From: Beroe forskalii | Lineage: Eukaryota > Ctenophora > Nuda > Beroida > Beroidae | DNA length: 64,000 bases | Assembly (NCBI GenBank): GCA_011033025.1 | Contig: WFMF01000029.1 | Span: forward strand, 822,943-886,942 | Reading direction: 5' to 3' | Shown: positions 35,401 through 46,985 of the stretch, piece by piece | Layout of the letters: every line of letters begins with the position of its first letter | Position numbering within the stretch: the stretch's first letter is position 1 | Program-made: the position numbers and the translations under genes | The notes under the pieces: model-generated | Told to the model about the DNA's origin: nothing | Seen by the model: the letters and a program-made list of their open reading frames with translations, nothing else | Database searches by the model: none

Positions 35401-36140
35401 CCATCGGCACCCCCTCTAACCTCCCAGAAAGAGAGAGACTTACACATCGTATATATGGCATTTGTCCTGCTCTAAAAAGGATAATTATGTACCCAACAGA
35501 CTGACGTGCCACATTATACCATATATGGAATAATGCGGAGCCGGCCCCGTCGCCCCACGTGGCAAACACTCACTCACGGAGAGTTGAGGTGTGTACTGAG
35601 AGAGAGTGTGCGGGTCCCGGCACATTTGCAGCACCACACACACAGAACACTTGTTTCTCTGGTGTACAGAGCTCACATTCCCCGGTGTACACACCGCTTC
35701 GAATGGTGTCAGCCGGACGGTGAAAGTAATGTGGAGGAGAAGGTATTGTGTCTGGGGGAGGGAGAGGAGGAGGGGGGTTAATCCTCCAAACACCCCTCCT
35801 AATTATATAGCATCATCTTAATCACCGCACACCTTGTGTGATATCACGGAACAGCTACTGGGTAATTACCACCTCCGGTCTACAGCCACAAAACCCCACT
35901 CTAGTCTTTAAACCATATTACCCGGCCAGGAACGGCCGCCCATTGGCTGGCCGGGATCACGTGAAGCATCAGGCAACCAGTCCCAGACAGGTGTTCACGC
36001 AAAGACTTTTCAGAGTCTCCAGCTATACCACCCAGGTACAATTATCTGACTCGTGTTTAGCTAATGCGACACTTTCAGAGCCCTCACGTGCTATCAGTCC
36101 GTGTCACGGGACACACAACACCAAACAGATGGTTGCCATG
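32427..36140. other. Upstream region of MADF-BESS gene, CpG- and simple-repeat-rich
   Basis: No supported coding exon. It contains GA/CT-rich tracts (34736-34756, 34849-34860), TG-rich sequence (35105-35330), CCAAT/ATTGG boxes and an E-box near 35940-35965. The acceptor just before the MADF-BESS start codon implies that 5' untranslated exons and the promoter lie here. A fragment GATGATGTCATTATCA at ~33978 resembles the core of the short MITE family. Confidence 0.45.
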
Positions 36141-36170
36141 ACACGTCACGTGACAGGTCACGTGACGTGT
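36141..36170. promoter_or_regulatory. Perfect palindrome with two CACGTG E-boxes flanked by CRE half-sites
   Basis: ACACGTCACGTGAC, AG, GTCACGTGACGTGT. Each arm holds an E-box (CACGTG) overlapping an ACGTCA/TGACGT half-site, and TATCCAATATAAGG (a CCAAT box and an A/T-rich block) follows directly. It is a plausible core of a promoter, most likely that of the minus-strand MADF-BESS gene, through unidentified 5' exons. bHLH-Zip or bZIP proteins are the expected type of binder; this is inference. Confidence 0.45.
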
Positions 36171-36379
36171 TATCCAATATAAGGAGGGGGCAGGGGTTCG
36201 GACAAGTGAACTTGTCGCACCTGACTCACACCATGATGATTGCCAGTACACTACATCAACCACAGCGGTCTGTACACCGACCAAATGATCATTATATCAC
36301 ATCTAGATGTTTCGTATATATAGGTTGTTGTTGGAGGAGTAAGCCGGGGACTTATTATTAAACTTATACATCCATACAC

Positions 36380-36481
36380 GCCTATCGGGTCCATTTTGGG
36401 ATACTTCCGAGGGCGTTTGTCCGAGGGATGTATCCCAAGTCCGTAAGGTGAGGGACTAGACCAATATGAACCCGATGAGGC
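36380..36481. repeat. ~100 bp imperfect inverted repeat
   Basis: GCCTATCGGGTCCATTTTGG at the left pairs with CCAATATGAACCCGATGAGGC at the right, and an inner pair TTGGGATAC/GTATCCCAA lies within. The centre contains TCCGAGGG twice. MITE-like, but a structured RNA cannot be excluded. Confidence 0.6.
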
Positions 36482-39400
36482 AAGTGTCTATATGTTATAG
36501 GCCCGCATGAAAATGTCAGAGACTTCTATAAATCAGTAGATCAACACAAGATTCCGATCAGAGCTATACTTTTACTAAACGGGGCATATAGTTACATGAG
36601 GTCCAGAAAGAAACCCAGTTGCCAGGGCCTCTGTTCAACTGTTGATGGGAACGAGTCCTGTACCTCCCCAAGCCGATCATAGCAAAACAGGCTACTACTT
36701 CTAGATGGGGGATTGACATTGGGCAAGCGGCGCGCAGAAGAAGGAGATTCAGGGCGAGGCGAGCACCCCCATGCTCTAGGCCCCAGATGGGATCAGAGCA
36801 AAACAGGCGGAAGTAAATAAAATTAATTTTAACTGAACATAAATAAAAGTGCGATTAAGAGTGGAGGACGATGGCCGCGATGTTACACCCAATGCCTCAG
36901 TATAAATAAAATGTGCAAACGTCTTGTAGTCCTGAGCCACCTTCAATCTGACAAGTGAGACCCATGTAGTCACACTAAGTAACGTCTTTCATATAAGTGG
37001 CAGGAAAATCAACTTTCCTGTTCCAATTAAAATGGAACAACAATTGAGGACGTTGAGGTCGGCTAATTAAACGAACACACACTCTCTTTGAATTTGGGGC
37101 TAAAAGACGAATGAAATAAACCAGTAATTTTCCGGGGTACTGCAGTTATGAACCTGATCCTTATTCTAAGGAATGGTTCTTTCACTAGCAAGAAGGTAGG
37201 AGTAGACTTCTCCAGCAGAGGGCGCTTGATAATTTAGGCTTTTGTCGATAATTTATATTAGGTTTTTGTTTATACTTGGTATGTTCCATAAATAATTTCA
37301 CTAGCCCTATTTCTGGCGAAATGTTTTCCTGTGAACAACGTGAATCTACGGAAAATTTTGAACAAGATAGGCATTACCAGGTAATTGCTTCACAGTTAAC
37401 AGTTTTGACTCTAGAAATGTGGGTTAAGTCCGCTTCTGCATGGCGTTGTTAAACTTAAAAACACTAAGTCCAAAGAATATACTAATATGAAGCTACTAAA
37501 CGTCGAACCGTGGGACTAACTATGATTGAACAGAGTCCCTAAACCTGACTTGAACTTGCGTGACAGGTTTTGTGTGACAGACTTCAAGAAAATTGCAAAA
37601 CACAAAATGTTGGAGACTCACGTACAGTGTTTTCCGAGTCAATGTCAAAACTTTTTTTAGGTTCATGGGACTTTGATATATTCAAAATCATTGCAAAATG
37701 GTGGTTTGACAGTCTGGTGTCTTTATAACATCATGATGTAAATTCTATTTATTGATGCTCCTTCCTTCAATTTGTTGGGGTGTTAAATTATCTATGGAAC
37801 AGACCGAGTATTTTAAGTTTTTGTCTATAGGCATGGAAACCATTCGTCTAGCGAAGAAAGGCCCATGACCTGATAATTGAGGACAAGGTGGTAACATCAC
37901 AGGTTAACCACTCCACATATGTTGCAGTTTGCTGTGTGTGACTTACCAAATCCTACTGTACTTTGAATCACGCTGTATTGAAGAGTAATCTTGCGGCGTG
38001 CGAGTGTGTGTGGTTTACAGGAGGAGCAAACTCGACGATTTTAATGTAATTTTAGGCAAACTACGAGATGTTTTCTGTAAAAGAGGACAATTGGTCGGAG
38101 CGCCAAACCAGCTAAGGTAGAGTGAGAAGGAGTCATTAAAAAGAGAGCAGAGCTGAGAGCTCATCAGCCAAGCTCTAGGATAATGAGTCAGTGGGACCCA
38201 ACAACCTACGATATTCAGGTATTTGTAAGATTGTAATATCGTACGAGCCTGTATAAATTCGAAATTGTGAGAAGACTCGATTATACACGAGATATAATAT
38301 CAAGAACAGAGATGATCTCACATGCGCAAGTCCCATTATCTAGGACTAGGAATCGTGGCTGAGACCTGTTCATATCTTTCTTACTTTCTTATCTTTCAGT
38401 GTTCTTGTACATACAGCTGGATTCTTTTGATTCCTAGTCGCGTTGGTATATAAGAGAGGAAGAAATATGGTCAGTTATAGATCAGCAGCGAAATTTAAAA
38501 TCTTCTTCTTCTTCTTCAAAATGGTCGGCAGAATCTAGCCTTAGCAACGATACAATCAGGGTTATTGTCCTAATGTATAATTCAATGTCACAGCAAATGG
38601 ATGTCAAAGTTAGCTTGTGTTATACTGTTATATCACGAACTGGTATTGTGATACCTCCGTGGCCTGAAGTTGTAACTTCAGGCCGCTCACATGACATGGA
38701 TTTATTATACAGGAAATCGAAAGATCACTTCTTTTTCAAAGATAAACTTTAAGAATATAAGGTAGAAGGAATATCAAATATCATAGGTGCAGTGAGACTG
38801 AAGCATGCCTGTGGCGTTAGTCGCATTATAGGCTAAAGTACTGTAAGAATGAAATACCTCACTGTCATCTGTGTCAAAATTTTGTTATTTATCCAGTTAC
38901 AGAACCTGACACTGGTGAATTGTCACATTTCAGACGCCATATCTCACGTGCGCGCGCAGCTCACACGCAAAGAAAGCCGGAGACTCTCAACACTTGAATT
39001 AACTTTATACAGTATTAAATGTGCCCCATACTTTGATGTTTTCATGGATTATCCATATTTTACAGTTGAAAACTGAGAAACTTCCGTTACCGAAATCATT
39101 TAAAATTTGAACATTGCGTTTCCTCAAATGAGCAAAGGACTATTTGCTTTCTTGGATCGTGCACATTTGATATAACGGCTTGTTGCGCGTGAATTCTCAA
39201 CGCAAGCCGTCTGACAAGAAACTGTGAACAGGAATGGTGGCCACCAAAGAAATTAGAAATGGACTCAAATTAAATTCCCGCCCATGAAAAAGAATATTTC
39301 ATTTAATGCGATTTGATGCAGCAAAAAGCGACATTACTTGCGACTTTATGATATTATGATATGAGAAAATGCATTAAAAATAGTAAAAATATCATACTAT

Positions 39401-39521
39401 CTGATAGTTCTTTTTTTACAAAATATAAGAATTACCTATCTCAACTGTACAGCGCAGCAATCTCCGCGACATTTCTGATTTCTCTTACTCCGCAAGCAAC
39501 TTCGGAAAGATCACGTGACCT
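36482..39521. other. Intergenic between the MADF-BESS and Maf-like genes
   Basis: No convincing exon. It includes a perfect hairpin at 38661-38684 (GGCCTGAAGTT, GT, AACTTCAGGCC) and a TGAGTCA (AP-1/half-MARE) site at ~38183. The last few hundred bases should hold the 3' UTR of the Maf-like gene. Confidence 0.45.
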
Positions 39522-42395
39522 TCAATCTCCGCTGCTATTGGTTGCATTAGTTGCCGTTGCTATCGTGGTCGGAGGAGGATCAGGGATGGGAATGTTGTTC
39601 GTCTTGGCAAACTCAAGGAGACCTATCAGTTTCTTGTTTGTTTCCTCCGTTCGTTTCATCATCTCAGTCACATCGTGCTCCTGTACCAACATCTGAAATA
39701 AAACGTTGGTTCAGCAACAAAAAATAATGTTCTTTAAAATCAAATTTAATGCTTTAATGTATTCAGGGCCAAGGTTCAAAGTTTAAATTGAGGGCTTCAA
39801 TTTTAGATATATTCTAAATTCAGAGGCCCAGGTAATTTCTAAATAACCCCAACACAGCCAGCATATCTGGGGCTCACATTTTAAAGATCCGAATCGCCCC
39901 GAATTTAATATTTAACCCCGATTTCACAGTTTAATATTGCGCTAGACCCGGGAGTAATAATAACGTTGGCTTTCAGTAAGCGTGATCAGCCCCCGGCTAA
40001 TAACTGTCTGTGGAGGTGCTGCTGTCTGCGTATTATATATTTTAGAAGGGGGAGTAGGAGGAGGAGGGACAAACACTCGACAACAATGGGGATAATGGGT
40101 TTGCGAAGCATGAAATTACCTACCCGCACAAGTACTGAATATACTCAGCTTATATATTGTTTGTCAGAGAGTGACAGGACAACACAATGAACCAAATCCT
40201 CCTCTCCCTCTCCCCAACTCTCCCTCTCGCATACTCACATGCGCGCAACATATGAATAATCAATCCTGATGACGTCATTATCAAGGCTCAAAGTATTCAT
40301 TTGATGACGTTTAACCGCCTATTTCCGGCATATTCTACCCAGTGTGTATATTATTACCTCCTGCTCGAGAGCGGTTATTTCCCCCTCCAGCGCGGATATC
40401 GTTGCAACTCGTTTGCGGCGGCTCAGCTTGGCGTACGTGCGGTTCTTTAGCCGTCGTCGGAGCTGTTTGAGTCGAACCACCTGGATTAGAGAGGGGGTAG
40501 AGGGTTGGTGGTGGCCGGTGGAGGAGAGAGAGCGGGGGACTGGGGGTGAGGGTACTGTCGATGTTTTGGGGTGGTGGGAACATGGGACAGGGGTATAATG
40601 ATATGTTGGTTTAAGAGAAAATGCGGAAAGAATTTCTTAAAAGACGGGTTATTTTAAAGCTAAATTCATGTGATCTGGACGGATTAGGATGGGAGGAAGG
40701 CACAGAGTTCGCACCATAGACGGGAGAGTGATTAACAGATCCTGAACTAAGACAGTGAGAGAGAGGAGGAGGATTTGTTAATGATTAGTGAGCTCCGAGA
40801 GAGGAGTATGAAGTGGGGAGGTTCATGTCTACCTCAAAGAGAGTTGAGCGAGGTGTTTGCTAGATGGGGTTTAGTGGAGCGTTTAAATAGCATGGGGTTT
40901 TAGATCACTAGATATAATTGCTCAGACCTATATGCTATATATCCTGCTGCTTTATTATCCGTTAACGGTGCTAGGGACAAGCAGCGACCCGGGGTGAACG
41001 ATTCTTTGGGGGCAGGAAAATTAAAAGTATTTATAATTCCTTGCGTATCAGTGATAGAAGATATCATAGACCAAATGGTGAGATCCTGATCGCGTCCCTT
41101 AAAAAAGCGAATACTGAGCATATTATTCCGAAAAGTTAGAAGAGGTCAAGACTCAAGAGGTTTAACTGGCCACACATTTAAATAATCATTCTTTAAAATT
41201 AATTTAATCTTTAAAAACCTCCGCTTTGCTGATGCCCCTCAGCTGTTTGTTGAGATCCTTGATACTCAGGTTAACTAGAGCATCTACGTCCAGATGTGAG
41301 GATGAACTGCCGAGGTTGGGCTGAAACATGTCACATGTTATAAGTGGTTTACCGAACTTGATTGGGATGAGTCGACCAATAAAAGTACAGTATCAAGTTC
41401 CAAAATTCAATGGATAAACTAGTTACTATTATTCGGCCAATTGTATTATAGGAGTTGGAATACAAGTCCATGGGCATTGGGCAATAAAGGGTTGTCTAAT
41501 ATTTGGTATCGATGGATGCCAAGTTGCTCAATACAAACCATTGGTTGGATGCTGAGAATGTTCTGATTCTGCGTGTTGGTTGATCAGCTCGTTTAGCTGG
41601 GAAGATAAGAACAATCTCGGAGGGGTTGGTGGTAATCTGATCACATGATGCCCGGCCAGGCTCACCAAATCCGATCTTATATCATCGCATGGCATGTCAG
41701 GACTGAAGGTTCGGAAGTCCGGCTTCAGGAAATCATGAGTTATCGCATCCGACCTAACAATATCGGAGGATGATGTGTTTGTAGTGTCCAGTGGCCTTGA
41801 GGAGGAGCATCTGGAAAAGGCTGAGGGAGGAGGAGGGGTTGTCTTGTTCAGGGGATGTGAAGGTAGAGGTTGGCGTCAGGCTGGAGATGCTCTGTGACTA
41901 TGAGGGAAGGGAGGTCTGGGATACCTGGAGAGGTCTGTGATTAGTACACTCAAATAATCAAACCTGGTATAGGCTTAAAGAGCCAAAGCAAACAAGAGCC
42001 AAAACAAATAAGCAACAAAAAAGCAAACCAAACAAGTAAATTTATTGACAAATCAGGTATATGATACAAGCAGATGCCATATATAACACCGAATACCAAT
42101 AGTATCCTTGGAGCAAACTAGGTAGCCTTAAAGCAATACAAATAAATAAGTTTTACTAAACAAATTACGATATCATTATCACACATCCCTACCCACCGAG
42201 AGTATCCGTGGAGCAAAGCACACGTGTTGAGGAAGAGGAGGAGGAGGAGGAGGGGGAGGAGGAGAGGAGGAGAGACAACCCTTCTTCTTCTGGGATGGTA
42301 GGTTGGGATGAAGTGCCGTGTTCCAGGGATGTAATGTCCTTATCATACTCATAGTCTGGTCGAGTAGAGGTCGAGGAGGGAAGGCATGGAATGCA
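39522..42395 (-). CDS. Maf-family bZIP transcription factor
   Basis: Nuclear DNA-binding protein expected to recognise Maf-response elements as a dimer. Secure exons (minus strand): 41320-41219, 40480-40358, 39692-39522, in continuous phase 0. They encode the Maf extended homology region (DALVNLSIKDLNKQLRGISK), the basic region (RLKQLRRRLKNRTYAKLSRR, with N-x7-R) and a zipper continuing into MLVQEHDVTEMMKRTEETNK. The Maf-typical tyrosine is kept; the usual Gly and Cys of the basic region are Thr and Ser here. Upstream, likely activation-domain exons are visible at ~42395-42197 (PDYEYDKDITSLEHGT, then a serine run) and ~41934-41528 (IPDLPSLIVTEHLQP; PLDTTNTSSSDIVRSD), but frames shift between and within them, so the N-terminus is unresolved. 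An acidic/Ser-rich N-terminus would suggest a large-Maf type. The donor of the EHR exon (GAG|GTTTTT) is weak. Confidence 0.85.
40268..40328. mobile_element. Short MITE (GAGAAATAGGCGG family), copy 2, truncated
   Basis: GATGACGTCATTATCAAGGCTCA through TTGATGACGTTTAACCGCCTATTTCCGG: core and right end of the family are present, the left terminal repeat is not. It ends ~30 bp from the splice donor of the bZIP exon. Confidence 0.7.
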
Positions 42396-42901
42396 CTAGT
42401 TGACATGGGGGCTGGGTGAAGTTGAGGTGTTAATTATGGATGCTGGAATAGTCAGTATCTTTGATAAATACAGAATTTCACATAGTTAATTTGAATAGAA
42501 GACTTGGAAGTAAATTTTAGGTTAGTTTTGTTTCCTGAAAAGCAAACTTAAAAACAATATATTCAAAGTGGTATCAAATTTGAATAGTACAAATACATAA
42601 ACCATAATCATATATATTTAAGTCAGCAATTCAACAAATCGTAAACATCTGTTGAAATAGTTTGTTCTAAAATAATATCAACAATGGAATATCATTCACC
42701 CAGAAAGGCAAGCTGTTTGTAGTCAATTTCATTCTGAGCAACATTATTATATGAGATGGTCATCTTCTGTTTGATAGATCTCGATATCAGTTATTCAGTA
42801 AGATCTTAGGATGATCACATATCACACTGCATTCCAGTCCTAATGTCCATTGTATTCTGTTAACAACTTTACCAAAGGTTGTTTGGTTCTCTGTCTATCC
42901 C

Positions 42902-44526
42902 TCAAGTTAGGATGTAGAGGGAGTTATCAGCCGGTGCCACGTAGCCCACAGTTATCAGAATAATGTCCACAATGGTCCACACTCCCAGTCCACCGAATCT
43001 ACGGGGAAAATACACGGTTTTCAAACATGTAGTGTTTAAAGAAACGGTGAGCAAAAATTTTGCAAACGAACAAAAACCTGACTAACACAAAAAAGCGAAA
43101 AAGTTCAACCATCAATCTGAAAAAACAGCAGCCCCCGTCGCACTTACGAGAAAAGCTTGCCGAGTCCTTCCCTCCAGTATCCCAGGTAAAACCGGTCAGC
43201 ACCGAAGCCTCCTAACGTTATGGAGAGAATAACAGCAGTCTCCCAGCGTTTACCAGTAGTGAAGCTACACGGTAACCTTCTTTTAAACTTCCGATTAGAG
43301 CCGCATATCACTTCCGGGTTAATCTGAAATAAAACGTACTGAGAAAATACGCAGGATACGCAACGGTTATGTGATTTAAACCAGAGACTTAACTCAATTT
43401 ACGATTCTAATAAGTTTTAATATTATGCCATTGAAAGACAGGGATTGTTTGATATTTTCTCAACCCACCTCACAGTCGACGGTTATCATGCGTTTTTTAG
43501 GGGCGGAGGTTTTAGGGTTGCAGAGGTGTTCCTTGTTCTCACAATGATAGTACTGCTCGTCCATCTGAAGACATAAGGTGAAATGATAATTATTGAAGAC
43601 ATAAAGTGAAGTGATAATTATTGAACGTATCGAGAAATTGGCCTTCTTAATGGCAAAAGTAATTTATTATCGTCATGATCCTTTAATATGTCAACTTTTA
43701 CAAATAAGTTGGAGCTAATTAATAAAATGAACTGATTGCAACCACGGAACATATTTGGATGACAACTTTCGATTCATTTGAAAATCTATTAATTTTAAAT
43801 GGAAGATAATGGAATATTCTTCAAGTGTTAGAAAATGTGTCAATATGTCAAAGTACACATATATTCATTTGACATTTCACCTGGAAGCAGTATTTACAGA
43901 TTGACTCCCTTGACGTTATGTCATGACATCGCTCTGGGATGAAAGATTTGCACTTTTCTTCGTACTTAAAACTGGTGGAAGATATGTTTGAAGAATAATG
44001 TGATTGTATTATTGGTTGGTAACCCCATAAGTGCATTCATTTCAATTGCAGGGGATTTTAATTTGGAATGTGACGATCAGGCATTCAGGTAAGTGTACCA
44101 ACTATCAAAGCATAAAGTCATGAACGAATGTCTTCAGAAATTCGGAGGTTTTTTGGAAGTTTTACTCACGTGATAGTTATATTTGCACCGTAGTGACACT
44201 TGTCATAAACGGATGAAATGTCTATGAGTGTGAGGCAGCTTTTGGGAATCATCTCACAGGGCCCATCGGGATCAAGGTCTTTCTGTAAAAAATGAAAATT
44301 TAATGAGAAATTCGTCGTTACGATTTGCGAATTTTACAATCAATTGTATGAAAAATTCCCGATCAGTATTCGGATAGTCAAGAGAAGTCAAGTTATAAGA
44401 ATGAAATTGACATAATATTACCCGACAAGGGTCATCCTCAGGACAGGTTAATTCGTCAGCAAAGATGATATTTGACAGAAGGATGAGAAGGAGGTGGGGA
44501 AGAGATAACATTACGGAGACTCTCAA
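42902..44526 (-). CDS. TM2D3: TM2 domain-containing protein 3 (almondex homologue)
   Basis: Membrane protein; the fly orthologue almondex acts in Notch signalling, and TM2D proteins are linked to phagocytosis. Six exons: 44526-44422, 44282-44170, 43971-43881, 43564-43469, 43323-43148, 42998-42902; phase continuous; 225 residues. It begins with a signal peptide (MRVSVMLSLPHLLLILLSNI) and a cysteine-rich luminal part (CPEDDPC, CEMIPKSC, KCKSFIPERC, KYCFQ, YYHCENKEHLC). The C-terminal TM2 domain has SITLGGFGADRFYLGYWREG, with the DRF motif between the two membrane helices, then LGKLFSFGGLGVWTIVDIIL and the end DNSLYILT. The match to TM2D3 is clearly better than to TM2D1 or TM2D2 (GGFGADRFYLGxWREGLGKL). 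The third exon was recognised from its cysteines and perfect phase. Confidence 0.95.
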
Positions 44527-44551
44527 TCTGAACAGAAAATGAAAATTAGGA

Positions 44552-45310
44552 CACTGGTGTCAGTAAAGACTGGTGTCAGAGCAGACTGGTGTCAGTGAAG
44601 ACTGGTGTCAGAGGAATATTGCGTCAGTGTAGAATGGGGTTAAAGAAGACTGGTGTCAGTGTGGCCTGAGATTAAACTTGAAATTTAATGTCTTAACCTA
44701 AACAGCGCATCCGCCTTAAAAGCACGTTCAGATAAGCGTAAACGTACGTGTTACAAATTCCTACAGGCAATGAAATATCAGTTCGGCGCCGGCGCCTGCC
44801 GTCAATGGCTGCACGCACACACTTCGATTCATTGAGCCAACTAGCCAAGGATGTTTAATTATTTCTCCAAATTATATACTGCCGACCAAAACCAATTAAT
44901 TAAACCAAGAGTCTAACATATTTGTCTTAATTTCCGGCAAATTGAGCAGAAGTCACGCGAAAGCTTGAACCTTGTTTAGCCACTTCAAAGGCAAAGCTAA
45001 TGCAAGTTGAGAATGTCACTGTGATCAGTGTCAACTGGTTTCAGAGTTAGATCAACGGGTGTGTGGGTGGAATCGTGGACTGGACTCAAGGTAAACTGGA
45101 CTCAAGGTAATCTGGTGTCAAGGTAAACTGGTGTCATGTTACACTGGTGTCAGGGTGAATTGTTGTCAGAGTATTCTGAGTAAAATTGTACAAGGATATT
45201 TACTGAGTCAGCTGAGTTCTGGTATCAAAGCAAGCTGTTGTCACAGTGTCAGACTATCTTATGCGCAAGCTTAACTGGTGTCAGAATAAATTGTATCAGT
45301 GTCAAAATGA
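44552..45310. repeat. Two clusters of a degenerate ~20 bp repeat (ACTGGTGTCA)
   Basis: Units of the type ACTGGTGTCAGNGNAG occur at ~44552-44660 and again at ~45060-45310, separated by ~400 bp without the motif. They lie just upstream of TM2D3. Units have drifted and lost strict period. Confidence 0.75.
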
Positions 45311-46507
45311 TGTCTGCAGAGTCAAATCAGAGTCAAATGTCAAAAGTTGTCAAATGTCAAAAGTTGTCAAAGCTTGCTGCGAATGTGATGCACCCCAAAT
45401 GAATTGTGATGATGCGTTGTCGCTTTTCAAAAGCGCACGAATGCGCTGAGAGCCACTCATATATAGGAGGCGCGAAAGGTTCGAAACATTTAAATGAGGC
45501 GACAAAAGGTACAGCGCACCATACAATAGATGTGCCCATACAATGGTGCGATAAATTGAGTTTCCTTAGCGGGGTCACTCATTCATTATTTTGAAATGCG
45601 AGTAGCTATTCGGTACAGATTGACTTCTGGATTTTGAGTCATGTTTTCAATTATGGTGAGGGGCAAAAAACAAAAAATTGCTTCACGTCATATCGCTCAT
45701 AAAGCACATAACAAAACATTTGCTAATTTACTTCTAGAAATGACTTACAGCAATACAATCGCTAAATTATGGTGCGTTTCGCAATTCAAAAAGCAACAAA
45801 CATTAATATATAACACATTTAAGGCTCTATGCACTCTGATTGAGGCGAATAAATATTTCGTTCGCACTGGGCTCCTACAGATCACGAATCGGTGATTTCC
45901 CGACCTGGTTTACGCCGCCCATGTGACAATGCGACGCTTAATTTCGATCGACCAACAATAAAAAGATAGCTCCACGCCGCATTGTAAGCACAAAAAGAGC
46001 ATAATAAGATAATACGCCGCGTAGCACCGGAGCGTTACGCCGCGTAAAGTAGGTCGGACAGAGTCGAAACACCCGTGCAGCGATGGCTTTGGATACAAAT
46101 GGATTCCCAGTATTACTGGGAATTTATTTGTCTCGTAATCCCTTAAATGAAAGTTTGTAACTCATTAACAACATTTTAGAGCAATAGTTATAAATCGTTT
46201 TAAATTATCCATTAAACAGTTGTATCAATGACATTCTCGCTTGATGATTGATCTTTGTGCACAATTATGTTCAATATTCCTAGTTCCTATAATATTGGAA
46301 TAAGAAGCAGCTCATTCTACAGTTTATTTCCAAAATAGATACTTGAGATTCATTACTCGTCAGACCACTTGCCCCTAAATTTCTGTTTCTGCGTTAATTT
46401 TATCTTTTTACTTTCTCTCTCACTTATTAATCCATTGGATTTCTTTAATTAAAAAGTTGAATACAAAATTTACGGTTCCTTTCTTACCAATCTTACAATT
46501 CACATAC
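45311..46507. other. Intergenic between TM2D3 and CHP1, with ACGCCGCG-type sequence
   Basis: No supported gene. At ~45912-46047 several ACGCCGC blocks (TTTACGCCGCC, CCACGCCGCATTG, TACGCCGCGTAGC, TTACGCCGCGTAAA) recall the hairpin element at 22.05 kb. A tandem GTCAAATGTCAAAAGTT duplication lies at ~45333-45370. Confidence 0.45.
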
Positions 46508-46562
46508 CTGATTGGCGGGAAAGAGGTGTCCTTGAGAGATTGGCAGCCAATTCACATGCTTC
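46508..46562 (-). other. Possible small exon (55 bp)
   Basis: On the minus strand, CTTCTAG|GAAGCATG at one end and CAATCAG|GTATGTG at the other give a good splice-site pair around 55 bp. It could be an untranslated exon of TM2D3, whose coding part starts 2 kb downstream. No coding frame supports it. Confidence 0.25.
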
Positions 46563-46879
46563 CTAGAAGATAATATTTAGTCTTACATCTCAATCAATGG
46601 ATACGTACTGTAATTATTAGAAACTAGCAGGCCCGTTTGGCACTGCTACGCAGCATCAAACTCGCAAATTTCGGAACCATGCAGTTCAAATTACTAAATT
46701 AGTGAAAAACTTTTTACCGCATTGAAAAATCCGAATCAGAACCAAAGTTGTTCAGTGGAGTAGCGAATCAAAACCAACAAAGCCAGAAATGAATTTCGCA
46801 CACTTCACATGGTACCATAGCAACGCAAGCATTTCCCACTATCTGCACGTGCATGCCGACACAAACCCATACACACATC

Positions 46880-46985
46880 GACACAGTGCCCATACACACG
46901 GTTTTCCCATTCTAATCTATGATGCCGATACAATGTCCATACACACGGTTTTCCCATTCTAATCTATGATGCCGACACAATAATC
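46880..46985. repeat. Two-copy tandem duplication (~49 bp)
   Basis: CCATACACACGGTTTTCCCA through TCTATGATGCCGA is present twice in near-identical form; shortened pieces (CCATACACAC, GCCGACACAA) flank it on both sides. Confidence 0.85.

Noticed and set aside
33587-35821. Several 70-102 codon frames in the CpG-rich upstream region
   Set aside because: Frames overlap on both strands, lack splice-site support and reflect GC-rich simple sequence.
42179-42406. Frame with a polyproline run (starting MSTSAFHAF)
   Set aside because: Overlaps the probable Maf N-terminal exon; the polyserine frame is the one in phase with the next exon's IPDLPSL reading.
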